In this document: positions 1 through 8,185 of the stretch, in pieces
How the letters are laid out: every line of letters begins with the position of its first letter
Numbering within the stretch: position 1 is the stretch's first letter
Source of the DNA: Limnohabitans sp. 2KL-1
GTDB taxonomy: Bacteria; Pseudomonadota; Gammaproteobacteria; Burkholderiales; Burkholderiaceae_C
Assembly: GCF_003063435.1 (NCBI RefSeq)
Contig: NZ_NESL01000005.1
Span: 124,001-188,000 of the forward strand
Direction: 5' to 3'
Length of the DNA stretch: 64,000 nucleotides
The notes under the pieces: generated by a model
Told to the model about the DNA's origin: nothing
Databases searched by the model: none
What the model saw: only the letters and a program-made list of their open reading frames with translations
Made by a program: the position numbers and the translations under genes

Positions 1-1151
1 ACAAGCAACTGCAACAGACACAACAACAAAAGGACCTGTTTGTGGCCTCGGTCAGCCACGAGTTGCGCACCCCCATGAACGCGATCATGGGACTGGCCGA
101 CCTGATCCACCACGACAAGGGGCTGAGCCCTGATGTGCGCTCGAAAATTGAAGACATCCAGACCTCTGGCGAACACCTGCTGACCATCATCAACGACTTG
201 CTGGACCACGCCCAAATGGAGGCAGGCCGCTTGCATGTGGTCAAGGAAGCCTTCCAGCTGCATGACACCCTCAAAATCGGTTTCCAGCTGCTCAAAAGGC
301 GGGCCGAAACCAAACCCTTGAGCTACAGCCTGCGCATTGACCAGGATGTGCCACCCTGGATTTTGGGCGACAGCCACCGACTCACCCAGGTGCTGGTGAA
401 CTTGCTGGGCAATGCCCTCAAATTCACAGCCCAAGGCGAGATCGAATTGCACTGCGCTTTGCAAACGGGGGACAACAGCGCCGCACCCAGCCTGCGTCTG
501 TCCGTGCGAGACACCGGCATCGGCATCCCGACAGAGTTGCAACACCGGGTGTTTCAAAGTTTTTCTCAAGTTGACAGCTCCATTGCCAGCCGCTTTGGGG
601 GCAACGGCCTGGGCTTGTCGATCACACGGGGTCTGGTCGAGGCCATGGGTGGCGTCATCGGCTTTGAAAGCCAAGTGGGCGTGGGCAGCACCTTTCACGT
701 CACGCTGCCGTGCACGGTTTGCCTGCCGCCGGAAAACACACGCACGGTGGAAGAAGAAGCCAACTGCGAAAAAGCCCTGCGCATCCTGATCGCCGATGAC
801 AACCCGATGAACCGCCAGATCGCCTCATTGCAACTGCGGCGGCACTTTCCGCAGGCCCAGATCACGGGGGTGGACAACGGTCTGAAAGCCTTTGAGGCTG
901 TGCGCGATGGCGAACGGTTTGACGTCGTGCTGATGGACCTGCTGATGCCCGAGATGGACGGCCAAAGTGCGACCCGAAAAATCCGCAACGATCTGCCCGA
1001 ACCCCAGCGCTCGACGCCGGTGATCGCGCTCACGGCCAACGCCGACAAACAGGAATGGGCGCGCTGCATCGAAGCGGGCATGAACGAATGCATGCTCAAA
1101 CCCTTCAACCGCCTGTTGCTGGTCAAACGGGTGCTCTCTTACGTGGTCTGA
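1..1151 (+). CDS. Hybrid sensor histidine kinase, 3' part (5' end outside window)
   Basis: The open frame is already in progress at base 3, so this is the C-terminal part of a longer kinase whose sensor region lies to the left. A Gln-rich coiled-coil-like stretch precedes the HisKA H-box SHELRTPMNAI; the autophosphorylated His is encoded at 57-59. The HATPase domain follows, with N-box (LVNLLGNALKFT), G1 (DTGIGI) and G2 (GNGLGLSI). A receiver domain is fused at the C-terminus: acidic pair in IADDN, phosphoacceptor Asp at 936-938 (VLMDLLMPEMDG) and the conserved Lys at 1098-1100 (LKPF). No HPt domain follows, so phosphotransfer probably continues to a separate protein. The first in-frame candidate start inside the window (GTG at 42) would cut the dimerisation helix and is not credible. 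Signal and output are unknown. Confidence 0.95.
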   Translation, partial: KQLQQTQQQKDLFVASVSHELRTPMNAIMGLADLIHHDKGLSPDVRSKIEDIQTSGEHLLTIINDLLDHAQMEAGRLHVVKEAFQLHDTLKIGFQLLKRRAETKPLSYSLRIDQDVPPWILGDSHRLTQVLVNLLGNALKFTAQGEIELHCALQTGDNSAAPSLRLSVRDTGIGIPTELQHRVFQSFSQVDSSIASRFGGNGLGLSITRGLVEAMGGVIGFESQVGVGSTFHVTLPCTVCLPPENTRTVEEEANCEKALRILIADDNPMNRQIASLQLRRHFPQAQITGVDNGLKAFEAVRDGERFDVVLMDLLMPEMDGQSATRKIRNDLPEPQRSTPVIALTANADKQEWARCIEAGMNECMLKPFNRLLLVKRVLSYVV

Positions 1152-1163
1152 GGCCCTTTCCCC

Positions 1164-1592
1164 ATGACATCTCCCCCTTTCACCCTGCCTCGGCTCGCTT
1201 TGGCCAGCGCGCTGCTTTTGTGCGGCCCCCATGCCACCTGGGCCGCCCCGCCGAACCTGGCTGAAGAATTGACGCTGCCGAAAATGTGCGACATCGACAC
1301 CAGCGCACCAGAACCGCGCGCGGCACCCGCAGAAGACTGCTTCGAATTCGGCGCGTCGGTGGGCGAACTGGGGCTGAACTGGCGCAAGAAATTACCCCAG
1401 CATGTGCGCTGGCTTGCCCGAAAAGACGCGCTCAGCCTGTGCCAATTGGCTCAATCGGAGCTGGGCAAACTGGTGGACAGCCGGGTGCCCGATGGTTGCG
1501 TATTTTTGGCACCGGCCGTCTGCACCATCGTCACCGCGGGCCACATCGCCCCCGTTTCGTTGAGCAACGCTGTGCGCTACTGCGTGCCCTGA
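1164..1592 (+). CDS. Small secreted Cys-containing protein, unknown function
   Basis: This encodes 142 residues and starts 12 bases after the kinase stop, so it may be co-transcribed with it. The first 27 or so residues form a plausible Sec signal peptide: a basic residue near the N-terminus, then a hydrophobic ALASALLLC core and an Ala-x-Ala-like cleavage region at TWAAP. The mature part has about six cysteines spread along its length (in MCDID, EDCFEF, SLCQLA, DGCVFL, AVCTIV, RYCVP), which suggests disulphides in the periplasm. I do not recognise the family. The link to the kinase is by position only. Coding potential is supported by the signal peptide and spacing, not by homology. Confidence 0.6.
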   Translation: MTSPPFTLPRLALASALLLCGPHATWAAPPNLAEELTLPKMCDIDTSAPEPRAAPAEDCFEFGASVGELGLNWRKKLPQHVRWLARKDALSLCQLAQSELGKLVDSRVPDGCVFLAPAVCTIVTAGHIAPVSLSNAVRYCVP

Positions 1593-1650
1593 CGCCCCAT
1601 CTCCTGCATCCAACAAGCGCACCGTGGTCCCGGCCTTCTCGCTGTCCGGC

Positions 1651-2349
1651 TCACCAGACGATGGCTTGTCCCTGGTGGTCCACAAACTGAGCGCGCCCAC
1701 TGGGCTGCAAGGCATTGAGCACCGTCAAAAGCCGCTTGGCCGCGTCATCTGGGCGCAAAGCATCGCTGCCCACAAACGGCTGGCTCAAAGCCGATTGCAC
1801 CGTGCCCGGCTGCAAGGCCGCCACCACCGCCAGCGGCCTGCGGCGGGCCACCTCGATCGCTGCGGTTTGCAGCAGCATGTTGAGTGCGGCTTTGGCGGCG
1901 CGGTAGCCGTACCAGCCGCCTTTGCGGTTGTCTTCGATGCTGCCCACCCGCGCCGACAGCTTGCCCCAAATCACCCGCTGCCCCGAGGCGAGCAAAGGCA
2001 CGAAGTGTTTGAGCAAGAGACCTGGGCCCACCGCGTTCAGATGCAAGGTGTTGAGCAGATGTGTGGCGTCCAGTTCGTCCAGCCGCTTTTCCGGGCCGCG
2101 TCCGTTCACCGTGAGCCCGCCTGTGGCGTCCAGCACCAGATGAAAAGGCCCCAGTGCCGCGAGCGCCTGCGCACAGAACTGGATGCTGGGCTCGCTCAGC
2201 AGGTCCAATCCTGGCGTGCTTTGGCGCGACACGCCCACCACCCGTGCGCAACGCGGATCGCTTTGCAGCTGCTGCTGCAAAGCGCTGCCAATCGCCCCGC
2301 TGGCACCGATCACCACAGCGCGGTAGCCCTCGGGCAAGGAGTCCATCAT
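1651..2349 (-). CDS. SDR-family NAD(P)-dependent oxidoreductase
   Basis: This encodes 232 residues of a classical short-chain dehydrogenase/reductase. The N-terminal Rossmann motif is VIGASGAIG at about residues 13-21, and the catalytic Tyr/Lys pair lies in the YRAAK segment. The frame stays open further upstream, but the ATG at 2349 overlaps the upstream stop by ATGA and puts the nucleotide-binding motif at the usual distance from the N-terminus, so I chose that start. It is the last of three minus-strand genes linked by 4-base overlaps, so it is probably translationally coupled to the FGE-like gene and the histidine phosphatase. It resembles the short, C-factor-like SDR group; the substrate cannot be read from sequence. 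Confidence 0.85.
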   Translation of the reverse strand: MMDSLPEGYRAVVIGASGAIGSALQQQLQSDPRCARVVGVSRQSTPGLDLLSEPSIQFCAQALAALGPFHLVLDATGGLTVNGRGPEKRLDELDATHLLNTLHLNAVGPGLLLKHFVPLLASGQRVIWGKLSARVGSIEDNRKGGWYGYRAAKAALNMLLQTAAIEVARRRPLAVVAALQPGTVQSALSQPFVGSDALRPDDAAKRLLTVLNALQPSGRAQFVDHQGQAIVW

Positions 2350-3120
2350 GGGGCCGCCTTGCTGGCAGGCGTCAAGACACTCGGCGGCTGGCGCTCGTAC
2401 ACGCAGCGAAAGCCGATGTAGACCGCGTAAAAATCGGCTGGCTTGTAGGCCTGCACATCGGCCTTCATCTGGAATGCGCCGTACCACCACGACCCGCCCA
2501 CCGTGCGCCGTTCGTTGCCACGGGCGTCGGTCGTCCACTCCCAAACATTGGCACCCATGTCGTACAGGCCATTCACGCCCTGGCGGGTGGCCCCTGCAGG
2601 CGCTGCGCGCGGCCAAGGATCGGGGTCACTGGTGTTGGCACCTTGCTTGCTGTCGCCCGTGCTCCAGGGGTAAGTTCGTCCCTTGACCCAGGGTGCTGGT
2701 GGCGCATCGCGCAGCTCGGTAAAACCAGCCTTTTGCCATTCGGCCCCCGTGGGCAATCGCCCTGCGGCCCAGTGGCAGTAGGCTTGCGCCTCGGCAAAGT
2801 CCAGGTGCACGGCTGGCAAATCCATGCGGGCGGGTACGCCATCGGATCGACCGTCGGGATCACGCCAGGACCAACCAGGGGCGGCGTTCCCAACCTGCGC
2901 CGTACTCGAAGCCACCCCCTTCTTTTTCGGCCCGGGTCACGGTGCCCGTGGCCTGTACATAGCGAGCGAACTGGCCAATGGTGACTTCGGTGCGGTCGAT
3001 GGCCCAATGGCCCAACGACACTTTGTCGCCCACCTGGGCCGTGGCCAAGGTGCTCAGCACCGGCCAAACAGCTGCACAGGCAACCCGCGAAAAAGATAAG
3101 CCAAGCCGACAACGCGTCAT
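2346..3120 (-). pseudogene. Formylglycine-generating-enzyme/SUMF1-like secreted protein, frameshifted
   Basis: Two frames are needed to make one FGE-sulfatase-family protein. The N-terminal frame starts at ATG 3120, overlapping the upstream stop by ATGA, and gives a signal peptide plus an FGE-like start (DRTEVTIGQFARYV) up to GAGWERRP. The rest continues in another frame from about 2877: PGWSWRDPDG, then LPAVHLDFAEAQAYCHWA, GRLPTGAEWQKA, NVWEWT and the typical terminal GFRC. Removing one base next to the CCCC run at 2878-2881 (minus sense) joins the halves exactly where the family sequence should continue. Known members generate formylglycine or bind metabolites; the target here is unknown. 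It may be a real pseudogene, a phase-variable gene or a sequencing error; downstream frames are intact, which favours a recent or artefactual event. Confidence 0.75.
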
Positions 3121-3725
3121 GGCATGCGCCCCCGCGCCAGCAATCGCCCATGGAGATCGACCAAAAAGCCTTCGCCCAATCCAGGATAGGCGTCGGTCAG
3201 CGCCGTCATGTTGACCTGATGGGTGACCCACACCTCGCGCCGGCCTGCGGGCATGTTTTGCAAGCGCTCACGCATGGCGCGCTCCTGTGCACCGGCGTCG
3301 CCTTGTCCGGCAAATGTGGAGTTGAGCGGAGACCAGTCCTCGAATGCCCCAAAAGCCAAACGGGCGGTGTCCTGACAGCGGCACCACTGGCTGCTGAGCA
3401 CCGCGTCAGGCTGCAGCCGCTGGGTACGCATCCACGCCCCTAACTGGCGCGATTCCTGCCGGCCTTGGTCGCTGAGGTTGCGCTGGGTTGAACATTGGCC
3501 CAACACAAAGCCAGGAGGATCGCCGACGCCCGCTACAGTGGCAGCATGGCGGATCATCAACACGCCGCCTTCACGCCGCCAAATTTGCGCCAAAGCCTCG
3601 GCCCCTTTTGCCTGGGCTCCTTTTGCCACCCCTTTGGCGACCACGGGGTCGGCTGCGCCAGATGGCAACGCGCCCAGCGAACCCACCGCCGCAACAGCGC
3701 CTTGAAGAAAATCACGACGGTTCAT
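3117..3725 (-). CDS. Tat-exported histidine phosphatase-family protein
   Basis: This encodes 202 residues. The N-terminus is a twin-arginine signal (MNRRDFLQGAVAAVGSLGAL) with an Ala-rich cleavage region. The mature part has the histidine phosphatase RHG-like motif MIRHA followed by an Asp/Gly-rich loop, the SSQWCRCQDTA segment where the second catalytic region is expected, and a late VTHQVN that could provide the second His. The frame is open 34 codons further upstream, but the Tat signal and a GAGGG-like ribosome site fix the start at 3725. Its stop overlaps the FGE-like start by ATGA. The substrate is unknown; a periplasmic phosphoester is likely from the export signal. Confidence 0.8.
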   Translation of the reverse strand: MNRRDFLQGAVAAVGSLGALPSGAADPVVAKGVAKGAQAKGAEALAQIWRREGGVLMIRHAATVAGVGDPPGFVLGQCSTQRNLSDQGRQESRQLGAWMRTQRLQPDAVLSSQWCRCQDTARLAFGAFEDWSPLNSTFAGQGDAGAQERAMRERLQNMPAGRREVWVTHQVNMTALTDAYPGLGEGFLVDLHGRLLARGRMP

Positions 3726-3762
3726 GGACAAGCCCTCATTGCGGCGCGATCCGCACCAGCGC

Positions 3763-4422
3763 TCAGGACACGTCGCCCGATGCGATGCGACGCAGGGCCT
3801 GCTCGAACACCTCGACCGGCTGCCCACCCGAGATCAAATGCTTGTCATTGATGATGATGGCGGGCACCGAACGGATGCCGGCCTGGGTGTAAAACTGCTG
3901 ACGCTCGCGCACTTCGCCGCTGTGCGCCTCACTTTGCAGCACCTGCCGGGCCGCCGCCACGTCCAGCCCGGCAGCAGCGACACCTGCCAGCAAAACCTCG
4001 GGGTCTTCCATGCACTCGGCACGCCCCTGATAAGCCTGCAAAAAGGCTTTTTTCAGCGCATGCTGAGCACCCTCACCTTCCCCTTCGGCCCAATGCAGCA
4101 GACGGTGGGCGTTGAAAGTGTTGTAGACCCGGCCACGACCACCCGGGTGAAATGCAAAGCCCACTTCGGCACCGCGCGCCGCAATGGTCTGTCGAATTTG
4201 CGCCTGCTGTTCGGGCGTGGAGCCGTACTTTTCAGTCAGGTGCTCGCCCAAGTCCTGCCCGCCAGGGGGCATGTGCGGGTTCAGCTCAAAGGGCTGAAAG
4301 TGCAACTCAGCCTGCACTTGGCCCTGCAGGCGCTCCAGGGCTTTTTCCAATGCACCCAAGCCCACAGCACACCAGGGGCAGGCAATGTCGGAAACAAAAT
4401 CGATTTTCAAGGCAGTGCTCAT
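3763..4422 (-). CDS. DsbA-family oxidoreductase, FrnE-like
   Basis: This encodes 219 residues of a thioredoxin-fold protein. A CPWC active site is at Cys15-Cys18 and a cis-Pro loop at SVPAIIIND near the C-terminus, with the helical insertion typical of the DsbA/2-hydroxychromene-2-carboxylate-isomerase clan between them. The conserved family ending ISGGQPVEVFEQAL is present. No signal peptide is seen, so it should act in the cytoplasm, as FrnE-type proteins do. It lies 37 bases upstream of the histidine phosphatase start in the same direction and may share its transcript. FrnE homologues act as disulphide oxidoreductases in stress responses; the natural partner here is unknown. Confidence 0.88.
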   Translation of the reverse strand: MSTALKIDFVSDIACPWCAVGLGALEKALERLQGQVQAELHFQPFELNPHMPPGGQDLGEHLTEKYGSTPEQQAQIRQTIAARGAEVGFAFHPGGRGRVYNTFNAHRLLHWAEGEGEGAQHALKKAFLQAYQGRAECMEDPEVLLAGVAAAGLDVAAARQVLQSEAHSGEVRERQQFYTQAGIRSVPAIIINDKHLISGGQPVEVFEQALRRIASGDVS

Positions 4423-4746
4423 GGCGGACTTTCAGAAACGTTTCAAACTCACCTCTGATTTTCCACGCGCTGGCACATTCTTGCTGGAGGCTCGGCGAAA
4501 TACCTGCCACCTTCCAAGGGGGACAGCGCCGCAGCCGAGCAAACCACAGGCGGTCGGCCCATCGCTGTTCAGCATGATTTTTCAAGCACCCTTGTTCGGG
4601 GCTTTTGAAAGCACATGGCTCATGGCCTGGCTGCAAGTGTCCGGCGTCGACCAAGGTTCTGCAGTGCTCACCATGATGTTGAGGCCGTGGTGCTTTGCCT
4701 CGCTTCGCCTCGATTCGCCAACTGCAGCCACGGCTGGATGAGTCGT
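4423..4746 (-). other. 324-base gap without a convincing gene
   Basis: The gap separates two minus-strand genes. Open frames cross it on both strands, but they overlap the DsbA-like start, lack a ribosome site and show no recognisable protein pattern. It should hold the promoter of the FrnE-like gene and the 3' untranslated region of the hydrolase. I see no strong hairpin or repeat. Confidence 0.4.
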
Positions 4747-5691
4747 TCAATCCGACAGGGGCGAGCTGGCAGACCTGTCAGCCCGTCCATGCACCGTGGG
4801 GCTTTCACCCAAAACAGCGGACAAGGCCTGATTGAAATGATGTGCGGCTTCGTATTGCACCCAGTGACCTGAGCCAGCCACTGTGTGCCACTGCCCCCAA
4901 TGCGTCGCCCCCTCTTGAATGGCTGACTGCAACTCGGGCAAGCGTCCTTTGTACAGGGCATCGTGTTCGCCGTAGATGGCGCTGACAGGCACCTGCAGTT
5001 GGGGCAAGCTTGTCGCCACGATATCGCTCGACGACAAGCGCCTGCGCGGCATGCGGTCGCGCCGCACATTGGCCGCATGCAGGCTCAGGGCCAGGGCATC
5101 CAGGCTGTGCGGGTGCTGCAGCATGAGCGCCATCAGGTTGTGGCGATGCACCTGGTCTTGCGCCTCGGGCGTGGGCAAATGCCGCCAGCCTTTGAGCGCG
5201 ATGCGCTCAGGCACCGTCAGGCCCATGCCTGGGGCGCCCACCAACACCAGTTGTTGCGCGTCTTGCGGGTGCGCGGCCAGCCACAGGGCTGCGGCCATGC
5301 CGCCAAACGAAAACCCCACCAGACGCACTGAGTCGCCACACGCACCACGGGCTTTCAGCTGCTGCAAGCCCGCGTGCAGGTGGGGGGGCAAAGCATCTGC
5401 ATCCGTGCAAGCGGGCGGCAAATCCGAGTCGCCAAAACCGGGCAAGTCAGGCACCAAAACACGCCAGCCAGCAGCCTGCAAAGGGGCAATGTTGCGCACC
5501 CAGTGCGTCCAGCTGCCGCTGCCGCCGTGCAGCAAGACCACCGCCGGCTGCGAAGGCCAACCCCAGGCGTGCCAGACCATGCAAATACCGTCTCGGTTGG
5601 TGTGCAGGCGTGTGGCTCCGGCCAGCGACTCGCGCAGATCGGGGGGTAAAAAATCAGGACACACGAACGCAGGCATACAAGTTTGGGGCAT
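4747..5691 (-). CDS. Alpha/beta-hydrolase fold protein
   Basis: This encodes up to 314 residues. The fold signatures run in order: oxyanion loop LLHGGSGSW, strand-turn VPDLPGFGDSD, nucleophile elbow GFSFGG with Ser128, acid in IYGEHDALY and catalytic His in GSGHWVQYE. The spacing is that of a single-domain hydrolase of the epoxide hydrolase/haloperoxidase type. The substrate cannot be predicted. It is followed downstream by the 324-base gap, and its start lies 39 bases from the end of the MFS gene, so the two may form a transcript. Start choice between the first and second Met (six codons apart) is uncertain. Confidence 0.88.
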   Translation of the reverse strand: MPQTCMPAFVCPDFLPPDLRESLAGATRLHTNRDGICMVWHAWGWPSQPAVVLLHGGSGSWTHWVRNIAPLQAAGWRVLVPDLPGFGDSDLPPACTDADALPPHLHAGLQQLKARGACGDSVRLVGFSFGGMAAALWLAAHPQDAQQLVLVGAPGMGLTVPERIALKGWRHLPTPEAQDQVHRHNLMALMLQHPHSLDALALSLHAANVRRDRMPRRRLSSSDIVATSLPQLQVPVSAIYGEHDALYKGRLPELQSAIQEGATHWGQWHTVAGSGHWVQYEAAHHFNQALSAVLGESPTVHGRADRSASSPLSD

Positions 5692-5730
5692 GGGCGTTCA
5701 GGTTCGGAGCCAATCCGGGGTTCGCAGCGT

Positions 5731-6912
5731 TCAGGCCACCGGGAGACTGCGCGGGTGCTGCAAGCGCCAGACTTTGTAAGCCGCCGCTGTGGCGACCATG
5801 CTCGTCAACACGCTGACCCCAAACACCGTTTGCAAGCCCCAGCGCTCGCTGATCAGCCCGCCCAGCAATGCACCCAGTACGCCCGGAAAACCGTAGGCAA
5901 TCACGGTGTACAGCGCCTGCCCGCGCCCACGCAAGCGCCCTGGAAAATGGTGCGAAATCAGGGCAATGCAAGCCGTATGGTGCGTGGCAAAGGTGATGGC
6001 GTGCAAGGTTTGCGCGAGCAGCAGGACCCACAGCACATCGGCCCACGCAGCCGTCAGCCCCATGCGCAGCACCATGACGGCCGAGCACAACACCAGCCAA
6101 CCCGTCAGGGGCATGCGCGGCAACCAGCGCGACTGGCTGAAAAACCAGGCGATCTCGGCCGCCACCGACACGGCCCACAGCACGCCAATCATGGTCTTGC
6201 TGTAACCCAGCGAATCGAGGTAGAGCGAGAAAAACACGTACACCCCGATGTGCGAGAGCACATGAAAAAACGTGGAGGTGAAAAACCAGAACACCGGCTT
6301 TTGGCGCAGCACGGGCCACACGGGCGCATGCACATCACTGTGGTGCTCGGCCTCTTTCAGGTCGGGCATCCACCACACACTCAGCAGCACCGCCCCCAAG
6401 GTGAGCACCGTCCAGGCCGGAAAGTGGCGCATGCCAAAAGCCTCGAACCAGGCCCCGGCCACAAACACCGTGACCAAAAAACCCATGGAGCCCCACAACC
6501 GCACCCGGCCATAGCGTTTGGTGTCGAAAGCCCCGCCCCGGCTGACCAAATGCGCCATGGTCGCCTCGCTCATGGGCATCATGGCGCTGGTGTGGGTGAA
6601 CATGACCAGCAACACCAAGGCCAGGCCCAGCGGTCCCCAATCTGCAAAGAGCAAACAGGCCGTGGCAAACGCCACGCCCGCCCCAATGCGCAGCAACTTG
6701 ACACGCTCACCCGTGCGGTCACTGATGGCCCCCCAGACATAAGGCGCAAACAAACGCGTGCCCGCCTGCACGGCCGTGAGCAAGCTGATGGTCAGCAGAC
6801 TCAGGCCCAGGCTCTGCAGCCACAGCGGCAAATAGGGGTTGAAAAAACCGATGTGGCCAAAGTAACTGGCCGACAGCGCGGCAAAGGGCAGCAGCGGACG
6901 GCGATCAGCCAT
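5731..6912 (-). CDS. MFS transporter, 3-phenylpropionate/LacY-like group
   Basis: This encodes 393 residues with about 12 hydrophobic segments. The first helix region (GHIGFFNPYLPLWLQSLG) and the loop WGAISDRTGERVKLLR are characteristic of the MFS_1-like group that contains HcaT-type 3-phenylpropionate and LacY-type permeases. The frame is open 35 codons further upstream, but that extension is Cys/Arg-rich and unlike a transporter N-terminus, so the ATG at 6912 is preferred. It lies between aroC (upstream) and a hydrolase (downstream), both on the same strand. Energy coupling is probably proton symport; the substrate is not determinable. Confidence 0.85.
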   Translation of the reverse strand: MADRRPLLPFAALSASYFGHIGFFNPYLPLWLQSLGLSLLTISLLTAVQAGTRLFAPYVWGAISDRTGERVKLLRIGAGVAFATACLLFADWGPLGLALVLLVMFTHTSAMMPMSEATMAHLVSRGGAFDTKRYGRVRLWGSMGFLVTVFVAGAWFEAFGMRHFPAWTVLTLGAVLLSVWWMPDLKEAEHHSDVHAPVWPVLRQKPVFWFFTSTFFHVLSHIGVYVFFSLYLDSLGYSKTMIGVLWAVSVAAEIAWFFSQSRWLPRMPLTGWLVLCSAVMVLRMGLTAAWADVLWVLLLAQTLHAITFATHHTACIALISHHFPGRLRGRGQALYTVIAYGFPGVLGALLGGLISERWGLQTVFGVSVLTSMVATAAAYKVWRLQHPRSLPVA

Positions 6913-7026
6913 GGGCACTCCGATGCACGGCCCCGGGTTCGACAGGACACAGCGCCTGCGGCCGAAGCTGCACGCACACAAGCGCGGACATTCGCAAGCA
7001 GGGGCTCGCGCCGACAAGCACAGGCA

Positions 7027-8124
7027 TCAGGCTTTGGAAGCTGGAATCGGGGCCAAGACATGCTCGACATCACCGCATTGGGCGCGGTGCTGCAGCGCAT
7101 GCTCCATCACCACCAAGGCCAGCATGGCTTCTGCAATGGGCGTCGCCCGAATGCCCACACACGGGTCGTGACGGCCTTTGGTGATGACTTCGGTCGGCTG
7201 GCCATTCGAGTCGATCGACTCGCGCGCGATCAAAATCGAGCTGGTCGGCTTGACCGCGATCGACACCTCGATGTCCTGCCCAGTGCTGATACCGCCGAGC
7301 ACGCCGCCTGCGTTGTTGCCCACAAAACCCTCAGGCGTGAGCGTGTCACCCGCCGTACTGCCCTTTTGCGTGACGCAGCCAAAGCCCGCGCCAATCTCCA
7401 CGCCCTTGACCGCGTTGATGCCCATCATGGCGAACGCGATGTCGGCGTCGATCTTGTCAAACAGCGGCTGACCCAGGCCCACAGGCATGCCACGGGCCAC
7501 CACGCGCAAACGCGCACCACACGAATCACCCGACTTGCGCAGCGCGTTCATGTAATCCTCCAGCGCCGACACATCGGCCACCGGGGCAAAAAACGGGTTG
7601 TTCGGCACATGGTCCCAGCTCTCAAAGCCAATCGGCACGTCGCCGATCTGGGTCATGCAGCCCACAAACGTGGTGCCAAACTTTTCCTTGAGCCATTTTT
7701 TGGCGACCGCACCCGCCGCCACCATGGGAGCGGTCAGGCGCGCCGACGAGCGGCCACCGCCACGCGGGTCGCGCAGGCCGTATTTGCGCCAATAGGTGTA
7801 ATCGGCATGGCCCGGGCGGAAGGTTTGCAGGATGTCGCCGTAATCCTTGCTGCGCTGGTCGGTGTTGTTGATGAGCAGGCAAATCGGGGTGCCGGTGGTC
7901 AGCCCCTGGTACACGCCCGACAGGATTTGCACCACATCGGGTTCGTTGCGCTGGGTGACGAATTTGCTGGTGCCGGGGCGGCGACGGTCCAGATCGGGCT
8001 GGATGTCGGCCTCGCTCAAGGGCATGCCCGGAGGGCAACCGTCGATCACGCAGCCAATGGCCGGGCCGTGGGATTCACCAAAGTTGGTGACCGAAAAAAG
8101 ATGTCCAAAGGTATTGCCGCTCAT
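7027..8124 (-). CDS. aroC: Chorismate synthase
   Basis: This enzyme converts 5-enolpyruvylshikimate-3-phosphate to chorismate with reduced FMN, the last common step of aromatic biosynthesis. The 365-residue length is normal. All family signatures are visible: [14 protein letters not shown] near the N-terminus, [19 protein letters not shown], the [12 protein letters not shown] block, and the C-terminal [17 protein letters not shown]. The ATG at 8124 gives the canonical MSGNTFG start. No other aromatic pathway genes flank it; the MFS transporter lies about 114 bases downstream on the same strand. Confidence 0.98.
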   Translation of the reverse strand: MSGNTFGHLFSVTNFGESHGPAIGCVIDGCPPGMPLSEADIQPDLDRRRPGTSKFVTQRNEPDVVQILSGVYQGLTTGTPICLLINNTDQRSKDYGDILQTFRPGHADYTYWRKYGLRDPRGGGRSSARLTAPMVAAGAVAKKWLKEKFGTTFVGCMTQIGDVPIGFESWDHVPNNPFFAPVADVSALEDYMNALRKSGDSCGARLRVVARGMPVGLGQPLFDKIDADIAFAMMGINAVKGVEIGAGFGCVTQKGSTAGDTLTPEGFVGNNAGGVLGGISTGQDIEVSIAVKPTSSILIARESIDSNGQPTEVITKGRHDPCVGIRATPIAEAMLALVVMEHALQHRAQCGDVEHVLAPIPASKA

Positions 8125-8144
8125 GTTGTCGATTATCCCAGAGC

Positions 8145-8171
8145 ACGGACCGCTTGTTGCGGACGGTCCGT
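8145..8171. terminator. Inverted repeat between aroC and the HlyD gene
   Basis: ACGGACCG (8145-8152) is exactly complementary to CGGTCCGT (8164-8171), with an 11-base loop. It lies 15 bases beyond the HlyD stop on the minus strand, where a terminator for the T1SS operon is expected. No T-tract follows in either direction, so intrinsic termination is uncertain. It could instead be a 3'-end-protecting stem or an operator near aroC. Confidence 0.4.
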
Positions 8172-8185
8172 CTCCGGGTCATCGT

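Noticed and set aside
4385..4741. 118-codon plus-strand frame in the 4.4-4.7 kb gap
   Set aside because: It overlaps the start of the DsbA-like gene, has no ribosome site and shows no recognisable pattern.
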